Shown: piece after piece, positions 38,901-52,600 of the stretch
Layout: each line of letters opens with the position of its first letter
How positions within the stretch are numbered: position 1 is the first letter of the stretch
NCBI RefSeq assembly: GCF_029633865.1
Contig: NC_079216.1
Span: forward strand, 61,696,915-61,760,914
DNA from: Lampris incognitus
Taxonomy: Eukaryota > Chordata > Actinopteri > Lampriformes > Lampridae
Direction: 5' to 3'
DNA: 64,000 nt
The notes under the pieces: model-generated
Seen by the model: only the letters and a program-made list of their open reading frames with translations
Database searches by the model: none
What the model was told of the DNA's origin: nothing
Translations under genes and position numbers: made by a program

Positions 38901-41900
38901 CCCTGTCTCCCACAGATTGTTACGCAGGCAGATCACAGAGCCTCCTCACAGAGCAGTGGCTCGAATTCGTCACTGTGTTAAAAAGGGCGCACGGAGACAG
39001 AAGAGAGATGCCTTTCTTATAGGCCAGATGGAATAGGCCTCGCTTTTGCCCCCTTTCCTTCATCCACAGGGGGTTCTTCTCTGAAGCATGGCACGGACAC
39101 ATTATTTCCTCCCCTTTTTCGCCTTTTTTCCTTTCCTTTTCTTTTTCCCTCTGTCTTTCCCCACTAAAACGCAGCGCACTAGTATTTCATTCTTTCTTTG
39201 TCTCACTCTCGTTCTCTTTCATTCTCTTTTTTTCTCTCTTCACATACACACACACCCAGACTTCGGCATATTCTGTTTTCCCACACAACTCCTCAATGCC
39301 CTCATTCTCCTCTTCAGCATCCTTTGTCAGTCACCATTTACCCGTAACCCTCGAAAACCTAGGAGGTCAATTCATACAGTACAGATTATGACACGTATCA
39401 TATGAAGGCATTCCTCTTTGAGAGTATCCCCTCTCAAATGTTTATTAATGATGTGGCGCGTTCATGATTTCAACTCTACACATACGCTACACAAATAGCA
39501 GAGGCTCTGCCAGAGAGAGAGGGCGTACGCTCCACTGCTGCACAGCCACTCCCTTTATTTATCCATCTACGAAAGGAAAGTAAATAAACCCCTGTAGTAA
39601 GAGCATTGCCCTGTGTGTGGTGCCCATTATATTTTTACTATTCTTAACAGTGTGATTAAACCCTAAATCAAATTTTTTGGTTTTGTCTATATGCCTTCTA
39701 CTTCATGAAATCTATCAACGCTGATCATAATTTCAACACTGGCCCAGATAACTACACCAGATTGCTTTTGGTGGCGGGAAAAAAACCAAAACGTATTTGT
39801 GCTGCAATCTTTCAGTTAGAAATATTCACCCTTGCTGCACTGCCTGCTTCCATTCGAATGGTGACACAGTCGTAGTCTCACGAGCCAGACCCTGTTTCAT
39901 GGATCTGGCTGTACCCAATATCAAAGTTAGAGAATGAGAGAAACCAGGCGAGATTTTTCCATTTCGAAGAAGCTAATCGCTATTTGGGGGCGTCTGGGTG
40001 GCGTGGCAGTCTATTCCGTTGCACACCAACACAGGGATCGGCGGTGGAAATCCTTACCTCCGGCTTGGTCGGGTGTCCCTACAGACACAATTGGCCGTGT
40101 CTACGGGTGGGAAGTCGGATGTGGGTATGTGTCCTGGTCGCTGCACTAGCGCCTCCTCTGGTCGGTCGGGATGCCTGTTCAGAGGTGAGGGCGAACTGGC
40201 GGGGAATAGCGTGATCCTCCCACACGCTACGTCCCCCTGGTGAAACTCCTCACTGTCAGGTGAAAAGAAGCGGCTGGTGACTCCACATGTATCGGAGGAG
40301 GCGTGTGGTAGTCTGCAGCCCTCCCCGGATCAGCAGAGGGGATGGAGCAGCGACTGGGACAGTTCGGAAGTGGGGTAATTGGCCAAGTACAATTGGGAAG
40401 AAAAAAGGGCAAAAAAAACAAAACAAAACGGTAACACTTTCTATGAAGCTTGCATCTATAATGCCGTATAAGCATCTATAACGCCCTATAAGTATAGCTA
40501 TAAGTCATTGTAAGATTCATTATAACCGTGTTTACGCCCTCACAACACCTCATAACAACCTTTATGATACATTATGTCAATTTAAAACGGATTTATGCAT
40601 TATAAATATGTTATCATTAGCCTGTTTATCTGTCAAATGTCATAATGCATCATAGCCAACTTGTTTTGCTGAAGTTTTGTGGAGATGCATAATGAGACTT
40701 CAGTGCTATTTCAGTCTTCAGCCATAGCCATTAGTCATTGTAATACACATTATATGAAAGTATGGGCGTTAAAGATGCAATAGATGCTTATAGGGCGTTG
40801 TCTGTGAATGATCTCATTCATCCAGGTCATGGTTATCCAAAGGAGTTGAATCAAGTGCAACTGGACTTGGTATATATCCGTGAACACGTTTCGCCTCTCA
40901 TCCAAGAAGCTTCCTCAGTTCGTGCCTTTCTGACTAGACGAAGCTAGTCTGACTGGCTGGTGATGAGATGAATTTATCCTCTTTGAGTCGTTGTCAGAGC
41001 TATGGGCGTTATACTTATAGGGCATTCCTTATAGATGCAAGCTTCATAGAAAGTGTTACCAAAAAAACTAATCGCTATCTTGCAGGTGGGACCTCAGTGT
41101 GGTGTGCTCCAGAATAGAATCGAGTCACAAATTCTCTCCGTGTTGGTGATTTGGGGAAGTATGCCATGGAGAAGCCTCCCAACAACTCCATCGAAAAATG
41201 TTGATGTTTGTCGACTTTCTGGTTTTTATTATAACGACAAGGAACAAGCGCAATCTTTTCAATGGCATGGTAAAACAGCAGTATGCTGTAGATTTAGAAG
41301 AGCTGACAGGGCCCTTTAGCAGGGGCGTTGGCTGGAATGTTAACCGTCAGGGGCTTGAGCCCAGATTCTTCTCCATCAAAAAACTTATAAAAACGTACTT
41401 TTAGATAGACTTTTTCCATGCATTTTTTTTTCTTGCATGTGAGGGGCTACACGTTGCTTAAAAAATGTGAAAATTGGAGAAGGGAGGAAGGTATTTGATT
41501 TATCAAATAATCTGCACACGAATACTGCAGCCACTCAAACGTCTCAAACCAAAAGACACCTATTACCGTTATTACTAGGCCCGCATGATGGAAAATCCTC
41601 AAAATCCATAATAAAATGGCAATTTCACGAATGAGAGTTGAAAACGGCTAACTACGCAGGAGTGGTTGGGTAAACTTTCATAATTTGGTTGCAAAATAAA
41701 TGGTGATGGACCGGCTTGATGTGAACAATCACCTCAGTGGTACAGGTAGTGAAACATGAGCCTGGTAAAACGTAGGCTAAAGTTTTGTTTTATGGACGCT
41801 GTGGTAACTTAGCTGTGAATGTACTAAATGATCAGAAAAAAAAAGTTGGATTGGTCATAAAACTTGCCTCGGGTGTTATCACGGTTTGTAGGACTACCAG

Positions 41901-44900
41901 ACTGAAAAGATAAGTTTTGGGCTATCTAACACAAGGACTGGGCTATTTTGGTGTTGCTAGCCAAAGGGGTTCCCTCAGCCCTGTTTCATTGAACTTACCT
42001 AAACTTAACCTAACCGACCATAACTTGACTTAACCTCAACCTCTACCTAACCCTAACCTCAACCAAACACTTACCTTAACCTAACATTAACTGATAGCTA
42101 ACCTATTTGATAGCTAACCCACAGGACTGAGGGAACATAAGGCTGAAGGAACATCCCTCATAGCGCCTGACACTGGGCCGGATCCGCCCACAGTCCGGCA
42201 GATCCGCATAGGAATCACATCCGCCCATAGACCGCCCCGTCTCTGCGCCGATTCCGGCAGATCAATCACATCCGCTCCTAGACCGCCCCGCGCCTCTGGC
42301 CTGAGTGTGGCCTCCTAAAGTATTGGCACATTGTGCAAAAAGACACTGGGGCGGATCCGTTTTGCGGATCCATGCCAATTGCTGTGATACATCCGGCCCG
42401 GATCTGGCCCAGTTTCATTTTGCTGTCTGGAATAGGGCTGACCCACCAAAGGGAGGCACAACTAAGCTATCATTGCTAACAGTTTAGTGCAATGCAAAGT
42501 ATGTTAGCTGTGTATAACTTATGCTCTGCTCATATCCTGTTCACATAACTTGGAATTCATACAGACGTTTACACACCTTGTGTACTGGCTTAGTATGAGA
42601 GGGTCTTTGTGCTTCAGCATCAACCCCTTTACCGGTAATAAATCTGCGTATATCCATTTTCTCCCTCGCACTGACTGACTTTGTTGGCTAGCGTTTGGCA
42701 TAGTAACCCCGACAGAGACCTGTCAGCCAATAAGACATGAGTATTTCCACATATTTTCCTGTAAACCCACTCTGATTGGTCTTGCCTCCATTCATTGACG
42801 ATAAAATACAACACTCCATTCACTGAAGATTGTTGTGTTCCGTTTATATTGATACTCATGTTACCCTCGTGCACCGCTAAGTGGTGCTATGTTAATATGC
42901 TGTTTCCTGTTTTGACGCGAAGAAGAGAATGTAACGATGGCTGCCTACAAGACCCTAGAGTTAAGTAATCCGACCTGCCTCCTCATGATTGTGCACCATC
43001 CAACACTACAAGATAAATTACGACACTGCCGTCTTCTTTTACTTACCTTCAGTTACTCAAAGTGGGGAGTTATTTGGGGCTATAGAACAAATCTAGGGTG
43101 CTGCAGCCCTGAATGCCCAGGCCAGGCGACACCAGTGCCCATTAGGCGTCAGTGATGTGATGGTTGCTAACTCCCTACAGACACATAGCAATATAGCTAG
43201 CTATGTAGCAAACAGGCAAGCACAGTCAAATTGTTTGCCATGGTATACCATGTTGACAAGTTTCTAGTGCTGCTCAGGGTTTTGAAATCTGTAACACTAT
43301 GAGCTTGGACAGGAAAGGGCGGGGTATGTGCGGCGAGATTTCTTTGGCACCAATCAGAACACTACACCCGTTTCTCGCGTCCATTAGGCCACACTGGCCG
43401 TGTAGTAACGGGGATTTCGAGGTAGTCTAACGTCATTTGGCAGAAACTAAATAAAAGATTGTCAGCTGGCTGAGTTTAAGGTGTTTCTCCACACCCCTGG
43501 TTTGCACCACCTTCTCCCACTTTGCTCTCCAGCCCCTGAATGACATGATGCTTTCTTTCTTTCTTTCTTTCTTTCTTTTCTTTTTTTTGGGGGGGAAATA
43601 TAAACCACTGACAGGTGGAGTGAATAACATTGATTATCTCGTTACAGTGGCACCTGTCAAGGGGTGGGATATTTTAGGCAGCAAGTGAACAATCAGTTCT
43701 TGAAGTTGATGTGTTGGAAGCAGGAAAAATGGGCAAGTGTAAGGATCAGAGTGACTTTGTCAAGGGCCAAATTGTGATGGCTAGATGACTGGGTCAGAGC
43801 AGCTCCGAAGCGGCAGGTCATGCGGGGTGTTCCCATTATGCAGTGGTCAGTACATACCAAAAGTGGTCCAAGGAAGGACAACTGGTGAACCTGTGAGAGG
43901 GTCATGGGCTCCCAAGGCTCATTGATGTGTGTGGAGAGCGAACACTAGCCCGTCTGGTCCAATCCCGCAGAAAAGCTCAAATTTACTGAAAAGTTTAATG
44001 CTGGCTGTGATAGACAGCTGTCAGAACACACAGTGCATCACAGCTTGCTGTGTATGGGGCTGCGTAGCCACAGACTGGTCAAGAGTGCCCTGATGACCCC
44101 CTGTCCACTGCCGAAAGCACCTACAATGGGCACGTGAGCATCAGAACCGGGCCATGGAGCAGTGGAAGAAGGTGGCCTGGTCTGATGAATCACGTTTTCT
44201 TTTGCGTCATGTGGACAACTGGGTGCGTGTGCGTCGTTTAACTGGGGAAGAGATGGCACCAGACTGCACTATGGGAAGAAGGCAAGCCGGCAGAGGCAGT
44301 GTGATACTCTGGGCAATGTTCTGCCGGGAAAACTTTTGGCATGCATGTGGATGTTACTTTGGCACGTACCACCTACCTAAACACTGTTACAGACCAAGCA
44401 CACCCCTTCGTGACAATGGTATCCCCTGTTGGCAGTGACCTCAGGTGGTTTTAATGTTTTGGCTGATCAGTGCATCGTTTGGTGTATATCTTACTGGTTA
44501 CAGATAACTTTGTGGAGGGGGGGGGGTAACCATTTTGTTATGCTACTTTTAGTTTGGTTATTTTAATCGTGCTTTAAAGGAGGTGTCATGTTTCCTGTAT
44601 AATGAGAAGTCTGTATTAATTTCAAGATGGGATTTTAAAGCATCCTTCCCAGAATAACCGTCCCAAGTTGTGCAGGTTGTGAGCTTTTTTTTATAGACGT
44701 GCCCGTTTATTTATGGGTCAGCCTGCTGGTCAGTTATAGTGCATGTTGAGTTGCTTCGCTGTATCCCCCCGTCAGCATTTATTTTCAAAGCTAATTTTCT
44801 GTGCTCTTCTGGGGCATGGTGGTCCAGTTGACCTCAGCATTGCAGCCTGGGGCTTTACGTGTCAGAGCTTCTGATGTCCTGTTTTTCAACTTTCGTGTGA

Positions 44901-46556
44901 GCGGCTCCTTTGGAATTGCCTGGAAACATTGCGTATATCACCGGCCTTGTCCACTTAATGATTTTTTTTTTCTTAGAGAATCAAGCGCTAACCTCATTGA
45001 CTTCACAAGCGATCATGTTTCAATTGCATATTTACATTTTCATTTAGCCATTTGGCAGACGCTTTCATCCGAAGCGACTTCCAAGGAAGTCAGTAATTAG
45101 TAGAAGGAAACGAGTGTAGGCAACTGGCATAATAGAGCGATACACAGTAATTGTGTTATAGCCAAGCGTGCATACGAAATCGAGACACTGAGTCTGTGTG
45201 CATTGTACATTAGGAGGTGATAGCAAAAAAAAAAAAGGAAAAACCAAAGGTCAAAAATCAAGTGCAAACGCTGATAAAACAGTGACGCGGGTAGTAAAGG
45301 GTTTTAGAGTAGAAATGTTATATATTATACACCGGAAAATGGTGTATAATATAATATGGCACGACAGCGGCAGCCACCATCAGGTCACAGGTTAATATAC
45401 CTGCAACCAGAGATAATTTCAGGGTAAAGGTAGGCCTTGATGAGGAAAGTTTTGGGGCTTTTCTTGAGTTAAGTGAGTCAGTAGTTCTTATGGAGACGGG
45501 GAGGTCATTCCACCATTTTTGGGCTAGGTGAGAGAAAGGTCGGGATCTAGAGCTTGTCATTGTTGTAGATGGGACAGATAGTAGCCCACTAAAGGCAGAG
45601 CGAATACAGGATTGCAGGTGACACGGTGCAGTGCCGCGAACTGCCCCGAACGCCAACAACGAGGTTTCTAACTTTATGCAAGAAGCAACTGGAAGCCGGT
45701 GTAAGGATGCAACGAGATGAGTGATGGCTGCAGATTTTGGGAAGCTGAAGACCGAGTGTGCAGCACCACCATGCCTCTTTATCACACGAACAACTGGTTG
45801 GGCTAATGAACACATGCAAGGCAGGACCCCTTATAAACCCGTTGATTTAAATTCACCAATTTGAATCAGTCGATTAGATTCGGGCTTTAGGAAAATGAAA
45901 CTCCAGGAATAGCAACGTCAGCTATAAAGACAAAACGGCTAAGATCTGATGGAAAGTGTCAAGCTGCTGCTATACCTTGTTGTTGCATCAACATGTGCTT
46001 TCTTCTGTGTGTGTAATCCACGAGAAAAGGTCACATCTAACTCTAGTTTAAAGATGATTTACTTTCGAGCAAGGATGCACACCTGGAAACACAGTTTGCA
46101 CTGATTTGTTTGTCATAACTAAAATGTTTTTCACCAAAAATGGACCACAATTGTCATGGCGACCAGTATGAATCAAAAGTAGACATTTTATCGAAATTTA
46201 GTGCCGCTTGTTGGACTATACCTATACTTAGGTTTGAAATCGATAAACCAGAAAAGCAAAAAAACCTGACAAAACTCACAACAGATTGAGGGAGCAGGAC
46301 ACATGGGGGCTAACATGGTCTTTATATGTGTACTGTGCATTTAACTGGAGAAAGAATGTGGATATGAGCGGGTGAGATTGTCGTCCTGGTCCCAGCTATA
46401 AGCATGGTTTAGTTTGTCGTTAATGTTAGAGGACAGAAGAAAAAGCAGAGCAGCGTCTGTGTACCAATATGGTAACGCTAAAAGCTTTGATGCAGCCTTT
46501 CTCAGTTTCAGCTAGCCTCTCAGCTTTGGGAGCCATTAATGTTGCAGAAGTGAACT

Positions 46557-46642
<86 letters not shown>

Positions 46643-49600
46643 CCCTCTATAGAAAACAGCATACACTGTCAACCATTTTGAACATGCCAACGTAGACTCC
46701 AGGCTCCTTCCTTTCCCAGTTTTCTAAAGGCTTTACATAATTCAGATAGTCCCCCGCGGACTGAGAAGGCTTTTAAGTGCAAGTGATGTCTGACTATCAC
46801 CTAAAAGACATTGCCATGTGTCCCTTATTAAGAAGTAATTCAGTCACGAGGGTTCTTGATGACATGCGGGATTGAGGAAAAATCAGTGATGCAGATGCAG
46901 AATGTGTGAGGGACACTTATTCCCGAAGTGGAAACCTTGTCTGAAGCCACATTCAGTGCACAAAATGAAGTGTTGATGGAAATTTCTCGTTCCTTCTCTT
47001 GATGACTATGTGTGTATAATCCTTTCCCACTCCCCTTTTCTCTCCTTCCACCCCTCCCTCCTTCAGGCCAGAGATGACATACTGAACGGCTCCCACCCTG
47101 TCTCCTTTGATAAAGCCTGCGAATTCGCCGGTATCCAGGCTCTGATCCAGTTTGGACCCCATGTGGAACACAAGCACAAGCCTGGGTTTCTGGAGTAAGC
47201 TTCCCTTATCATAGAGATGCATTAACACAAACACTGTACAATGTACTGTTCTTTCCCTTGCTGAGTGCACAGCCATCCATATACAGTTGTGATCCTCTTG
47301 CACTTCAGCAAAGGCCATTCTTTCAGGATTTCCTCACCGGGAATGTGGAGGGTGGATGTCAGCTGTGACAATTGCTGTTTTGATATGCGGGCATTTTGGC
47401 AAGAATGACCTCATATGTGGTAGCATTTTAAGAGAAAAGGAAATGCCTTAAGCACATAAATCTAACCCTGTAAAAATGTCATTTACCTCCGTAGCCTGAA
47501 GGAGTTCCTACCTAAAGAGTACATCAAGCAGAGAGGCTCAGAGAAGAAAATATTCCAAGTATGTACATTACAGTGCTGTGTTGTACAGTTACAGTATGTT
47601 TAAAAAAACGTCCCACACCATGTGACCTGTAGGAAAAAGTAAATCCACTCGGGTTATCTAGGGATTAGTCGACAAATACAGTAAAGCTCACTAGTTCACA
47701 GTGTCTAATAATGTGGTTAATGTAATCTTCTTTATTAGAAATATTAAGTCTTTCCTCTTTTTCTGTTTTCAAGGAACACAAGAACGCTGGAGAGATGACT
47801 GAGATTGAAGCAAAAGTGAAATATGTAAAACTTGCAAGGTCCCTTCAGACTTATGGAGTGTCCTTCTTCCTGGTGAAGGTAAAGTGCATAAGAAAGTACC
47901 AAAAGCTTGCTGCTGGGAGGGGCAAAGCAATGCAGAACCAACAAAAAGTGGGATCAAGTTGAAAACCGGTGTTAATTTCGCATAACAGGGCCAATGAAGT
48001 GGATTTACTTTGAAAGATAAATGCAGTACACCACGGACAGAATAAAAAAAAAAGAAAAAAAGACAAACTACACCTCCTTTGATGCCCATAGGTGGTTAAA
48101 ATGGGCGTAAGCCTGCTAGTCTTGGCTATTGAGCAAGCTAGGGACAATTCTTCAAACGCAACATCTACCCATCCTACTCTGCAATGAATATGAACTTGGC
48201 ATGTCCATCCATCCATTATCCAAACCGCTTATCCTGCTCTCAGGGTCACGGGATGCCGGAGCCTGTCCCAGCAGTCATAGGGCGGCGGGCAGGGAGACAC
48301 CCATGACAGGCCACTACAATTGTTCATCACCAAAATAAATTCACCGTAGAAACTGGGCTAACAGACACACTAGACACCACACAAACATTTCGTTATAATG
48401 GCCCTTCTGCCATTAATAGTTACTTCTCATTCATTCATTTTCCAAGCCACTTATCCTAATTAGGGTCGCGGGATGCTGGAGACGGTCCCAGCGCTCATTG
48501 GGCTGAAGGTGGGGGGAAACTCCCCGGACAGGTTGCCAGTTCACACCTAGGGGCAATTGACTATATCCGATTCATCTGACTTACATGTCTTTGGACTCTG
48601 GGAGGAAAACTGGAGCTCCCGGCAGAAACCCACAAGGGCATGGGGAGAACATGCAAACTCCGGTCGGCTGGGAATCGAACCCAGGACCACCTTGCTGTGA
48701 GGCGATAATGCTGCGCCACCGTGCCACCTGGGTTACTTCTCACGTACAATCAAATTACATCAATGATAACACTCGGCACAGTGAATTATCTCAGTAGAGC
48801 AAAGGGGCATGCAATGTTCCACCACTAACATACAGCAGCTGTACAATTAGAAGACTGGGCTGTGCATGTTCAAATGGGTAATAAGCTGCTAAACAGATAT
48901 CAAAATATATGGAAAATACCAAAATGTGTTTATGCACACGATTTGCATTTTGTAGAGGAGGTTTGTGAGCGTGCTATGTGGCAGCAAATCCAACGCTCTC
49001 CGAGGCTTTTGACAATGCCATTTTCTACGGTTTGGTCGACATAATAGTGAACTGACTGTGCAGTGCAGCAACATGATGAGGCATCAGCTAGTAGGATAAA
49101 AGCTCTTTCATGGCAGCCCAGTCATTTACAATCCTACAGGAAAAAGAGAAAGAGTGCTGTCGCCTGGGCTCTTAATGGACTATAAATCGAATGTTTGCCC
49201 GAGTATTCAAAGTAAACGACGAGGCCAGGATCCTCTTTGTGTCGGATGTGTGTTGGCGCACTTGCGCGTCTACATTTAAAGGTGTTTTCCGTGCGTGATG
49301 GGAGAATGTTGTGATGGAGCTTTTAAGACACCGTTAAATAATTCACCCCAGCTGCACTCTCTGTTGTGCTGGCGGAGGCTAAACCCGGATCCATCTTTGG
49401 TGTGGTTGAAGAATGTTTGGACAGCCTATCACTCGTCATCATATCGTCGTCTACCAGTCTTCAGTCGCGGCAGGTTCCTAGGGCCAATCCTCCTTTTGTA
49501 TTGTATGTCTGTTTTGTGTTCATGTGTATGTGTGTCTGTCTGTATGTTTGCATTTCTCTGCTTGCATTTTTTTGGGTAGGGGGCTCGAGGGGGGGGGTTG

Positions 49601-52600
49601 TGCTGGGTTCAAGCCAACGACAAGCTTTTGACATTGCTCCAGCCTCATGTTGTGAATTCCTGTATCAACAGATGTTCCTGAAACTAAACCAATGCGAAAG
49701 GCACAGTCTCTAATTACGCCCGTCCACTTCAGATTTTGAAATCGGACTTCCTGGCGTTAATACAATCTCAGAACATATTGCACTCAAAACAACAACAAAA
49801 AAAACTCAACGAAGACAATGAGAGTCTTGAGTGGATCTCTATAGATAGCTAGCTAGCGGTATTATTGGCATAATGCTAACCGCCCTTGTGTTTAAGGACA
49901 CTGGGTTGGTTGGCATTATATTTAGCGGCCTGTGTTCGTTTTCCGGAGTTGCTACTTCTTGACCCGGTGCTGCACAACAATAGCTGAGAGATGGAGCGAA
50001 TATTTTCCTCATTTTCAGCTCCCTTTACTCAACAAACCTCTAATTTCGACGGCGTCCTCCGTGCCCCTGGAGGGGAGCCAAGTGTAGGCTCAAGCTCTGA
50101 AGTGAGCGGTAATAGCTTTTCAGTGGGCAGAGAGTGGAGGGCAGTGGAGCTGGGGGGGGGGGGGCAGAGAGCTTGTGTAAGTACGCTGCTGGTCCTCTGA
50201 CATTGACTAAAGCCTGGAGAGACCCGGCTCGATAGAACGGCGGTTAAACAAGGCTGGGGTCTGCAGGCTCACAACCCATGTGCTGGCTTTACCATCCCTC
50301 GGCCTATCAGGGCTTCCAACCGCAAATTCAGCAGGTTTGCCAGCGTGTCGCCGCAACTGTTATTGCTTTCATGCCTTAAGTGAATCATCCGTGTAGGTGT
50401 TCAGCACCTACATCAACATCGTCTGATATATATGATGTTTTCTTACAGGAAAAGATGAAGAGCAAAAATAAACTGGTCCCCCGGCTGTTGGGAATAACCA
50501 AAGAGTCGGTGATGCGGGTGGATGAGAAAACCAAGGATGTGGTGCAGGAGTGGCCCCTGACCACAGTCAAGAGATGGGCTGCCTCCCCCAAGAGTTTTAC
50601 CCTGGTACTGTGAGTTCCTCTGCATTCACTAGTTTAACTTGTGCCGTCCGAAGGTTCACGCTCCTAACCCGACGTTCACGTCAGTTTAAGTCGTACACAG
50701 TCGGGTGTCGCTGCACAACTCTACATCCAGCGTCTCATTTTCCGCGACTTCTCGTTTTCCTAAATTCACCGGCGCCCTTAAAAATTGCTGCGGCCTCAAA
50801 CGACCGTACCGAGAGTGTCCCTTTCAGTATGCTTCCCTGTTTTATTATTGCTCTTAGCGTGCAGTAAATGTCAGAGGAGGCACGCGGAGAATTATTTATC
50901 TTAAGGCGTTTTCAACTTTGCATCTCGCGTGTTGTGAAACCTTTTGCCGGTTTTCTCCCACACGTTGTCTTATTAAGCCACCCTGCACTAAGCTGGAAAG
51001 GAGTAATACGTTTAACGATTAATAAGATGTGCCAAAAAAAATAGACTCGGAGGTAACATTTGCCAACATTGATTTGAATGAAATATTTCACCCTCTTCTC
51101 TCCGTCGAACGCTTCGAACCGAGCAGTTTTGGGATTCTGGAGACGAGGGTTTCTTATTTCCGATCGGCTCTTTGAAGGAGTTTCAACTGCTGTAGAAGCC
51201 AGATAACTTGTTTTTGTTTTGTTTTTGTTTTTCTTTGTTTTATATTAAGAGTAGGAATGTTGACGGTATTGCTGGGATGGTTTATTTGAGTGCTTTTTTT
51301 TTTTTTTTCCACCTGCGAAATGCAGCCAGGCTCTTGGAGGACAAGGAATGTCAAAAGAGAAGTTTTAGGAGAATGAAACTTTTAAGGACTCTAGGTTTCA
51401 ATCAATCAATCGAGCTGCATTTTATATAGCGCTTTTCTAGCCGCAACAGCCACTCAAAGCGCTTTACAATTAATTAATTCACACAAACACATGGATGGCA
51501 TGTCAACTAGGCAAGGTGTGAGGAGTTAATCCAGTTAGGTTTGCCTGTGTAACATCTGCCCTCTCCATTCTTGCCTCCTCCCTGTGTACCTCAGGATTTT
51601 GGAGAGTACCAGGAGAGTTACTACTCCGTTCAGACAACGGAGGGAGAGCAGATCTCTCAGCTGATCGCCGGATACATCGACATCATCCTCAAAAAGGCAA
51701 GTCGTTTACAAACCCGAGCGCCGTAGCGTGCCGGCGTACGTTGATCACTGCAACGTCTGCTGTGCTTTTCTCAACAGAAGCAGAGCAAGGATCGTTTCGG
51801 CCTTGAGGGAGACGAAGAATCCACCATGATGGAGGAGTCGGTCTCCCCTAAGAAGTAAGGGTGCTTCGTGTACCGACCACTGCAGGGTCTTTACACTGCT
51901 AAGTGCAGGAGTGCGCCGGCCAACCGGATCCAGGCAGCGCAGCCTAGTTTTTCCTCCTCGTGTGAATTTAAACCTCACTATTTAATTGTGCATATAATTA
52001 CGCTTCTGCATGTTTAGCGTAGTACCCCCAAGAGGGAGTAACGTTGCGGTTAAGCCCACAAACAGCATTCTGAATTTTCACCGCCGGTCTCTGTATTTCA
52101 TGTCCAATTTTTGTTTCAAATCCAAATGCAAAAACTGCCCCGAGGCAAAGGACTGTATTATCATTTTAGTTGGTAAAGGAAAACCCGACTGTGCAGAGGC
52201 ATGAGTTAAAATATCACCTTCCTGAACGTTGTGTTCTCTTACTTTGTGTGTCTCGGTGGGCTGCGTTCTCTTGTTTATTGGTGCCGTTTACTGACTGCAG
52301 ACACGGTAACTGAGAGAGCCAGTGATCTACAGTGTCACGCAGAGATAAGAGATGTGTTGTCACTGGGAATCTGCTCATTTTAAGTTCCCTTTGTGACAGA
52401 TGATGCCGAATGGGCATCCTATTCGAGCGGCTGATTGACTCGTTTTACGGTTCTCAACACAAAAAAGCATAATTGCTGCGTCTCAAAAAAGGCATATAGC
52501 CAACAGAGTAGGTAGTTTCTGTTGAGCAGGGCAGGAGAGCAGACATTTTAACATGCAATTTCTAAAATTGCAACTCACTGGACCAAGCACTTTTAATCAT

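Larger units (their letters stand above)
39984..41067 (+). mobile_element. tRNA-headed SINE (family X) with a MITE in its tail
   Basis: CTAATCGCTAT flanks the segment at 39973-39983 and 41068-41078. The SINE itself occupies about 39984-40429 and carries the same body blocks as the copies at 2161 and 59629. The A-rich tail resumes as aaaaaaa at 41061-41067 after the MITE. Confidence 0.85.
22837..47066 (+). other. 24.2-kb tln2 intron between C5 and C6, largely transposon-derived
   Basis: The C5 donor and C6 acceptor are in matching phase, so the whole segment is intronic unless an unseen alternative exon lies inside it. The content is described in separate entries: LINEs at 24.5-27.5, 28.1-38.1 and 45.0-45.8 kb, with PLE, hAT, Harbinger-like, Tc1, SINE and MITE insertions. 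Positions 22837-23690, 38100-39960, 41090-42170, 42420-43590 and 45840-47060 show no gene and only simple repeats, such as (GA)n at 46557-46640, a CCTAACC-like stretch near 42010-42120 and (TTTC)n at 43554-43580. Confidence 0.85.
47879..50448 (+). other. tln2 intron C8-C9 outside the SINEs
   Basis: Apart from the SINE pieces at 48200-48731, I see only non-coding DNA, with a (TG)-rich stretch near 49520-49550 and a poly-G run near 50153-50163. Confidence 0.7.

Noticed and set aside
38511..38981. 156-codon open frame on the + strand
   Set aside because: It lies in pyrimidine-rich intron DNA, has no recognisable motif and overlaps another open frame equally unlike a protein.
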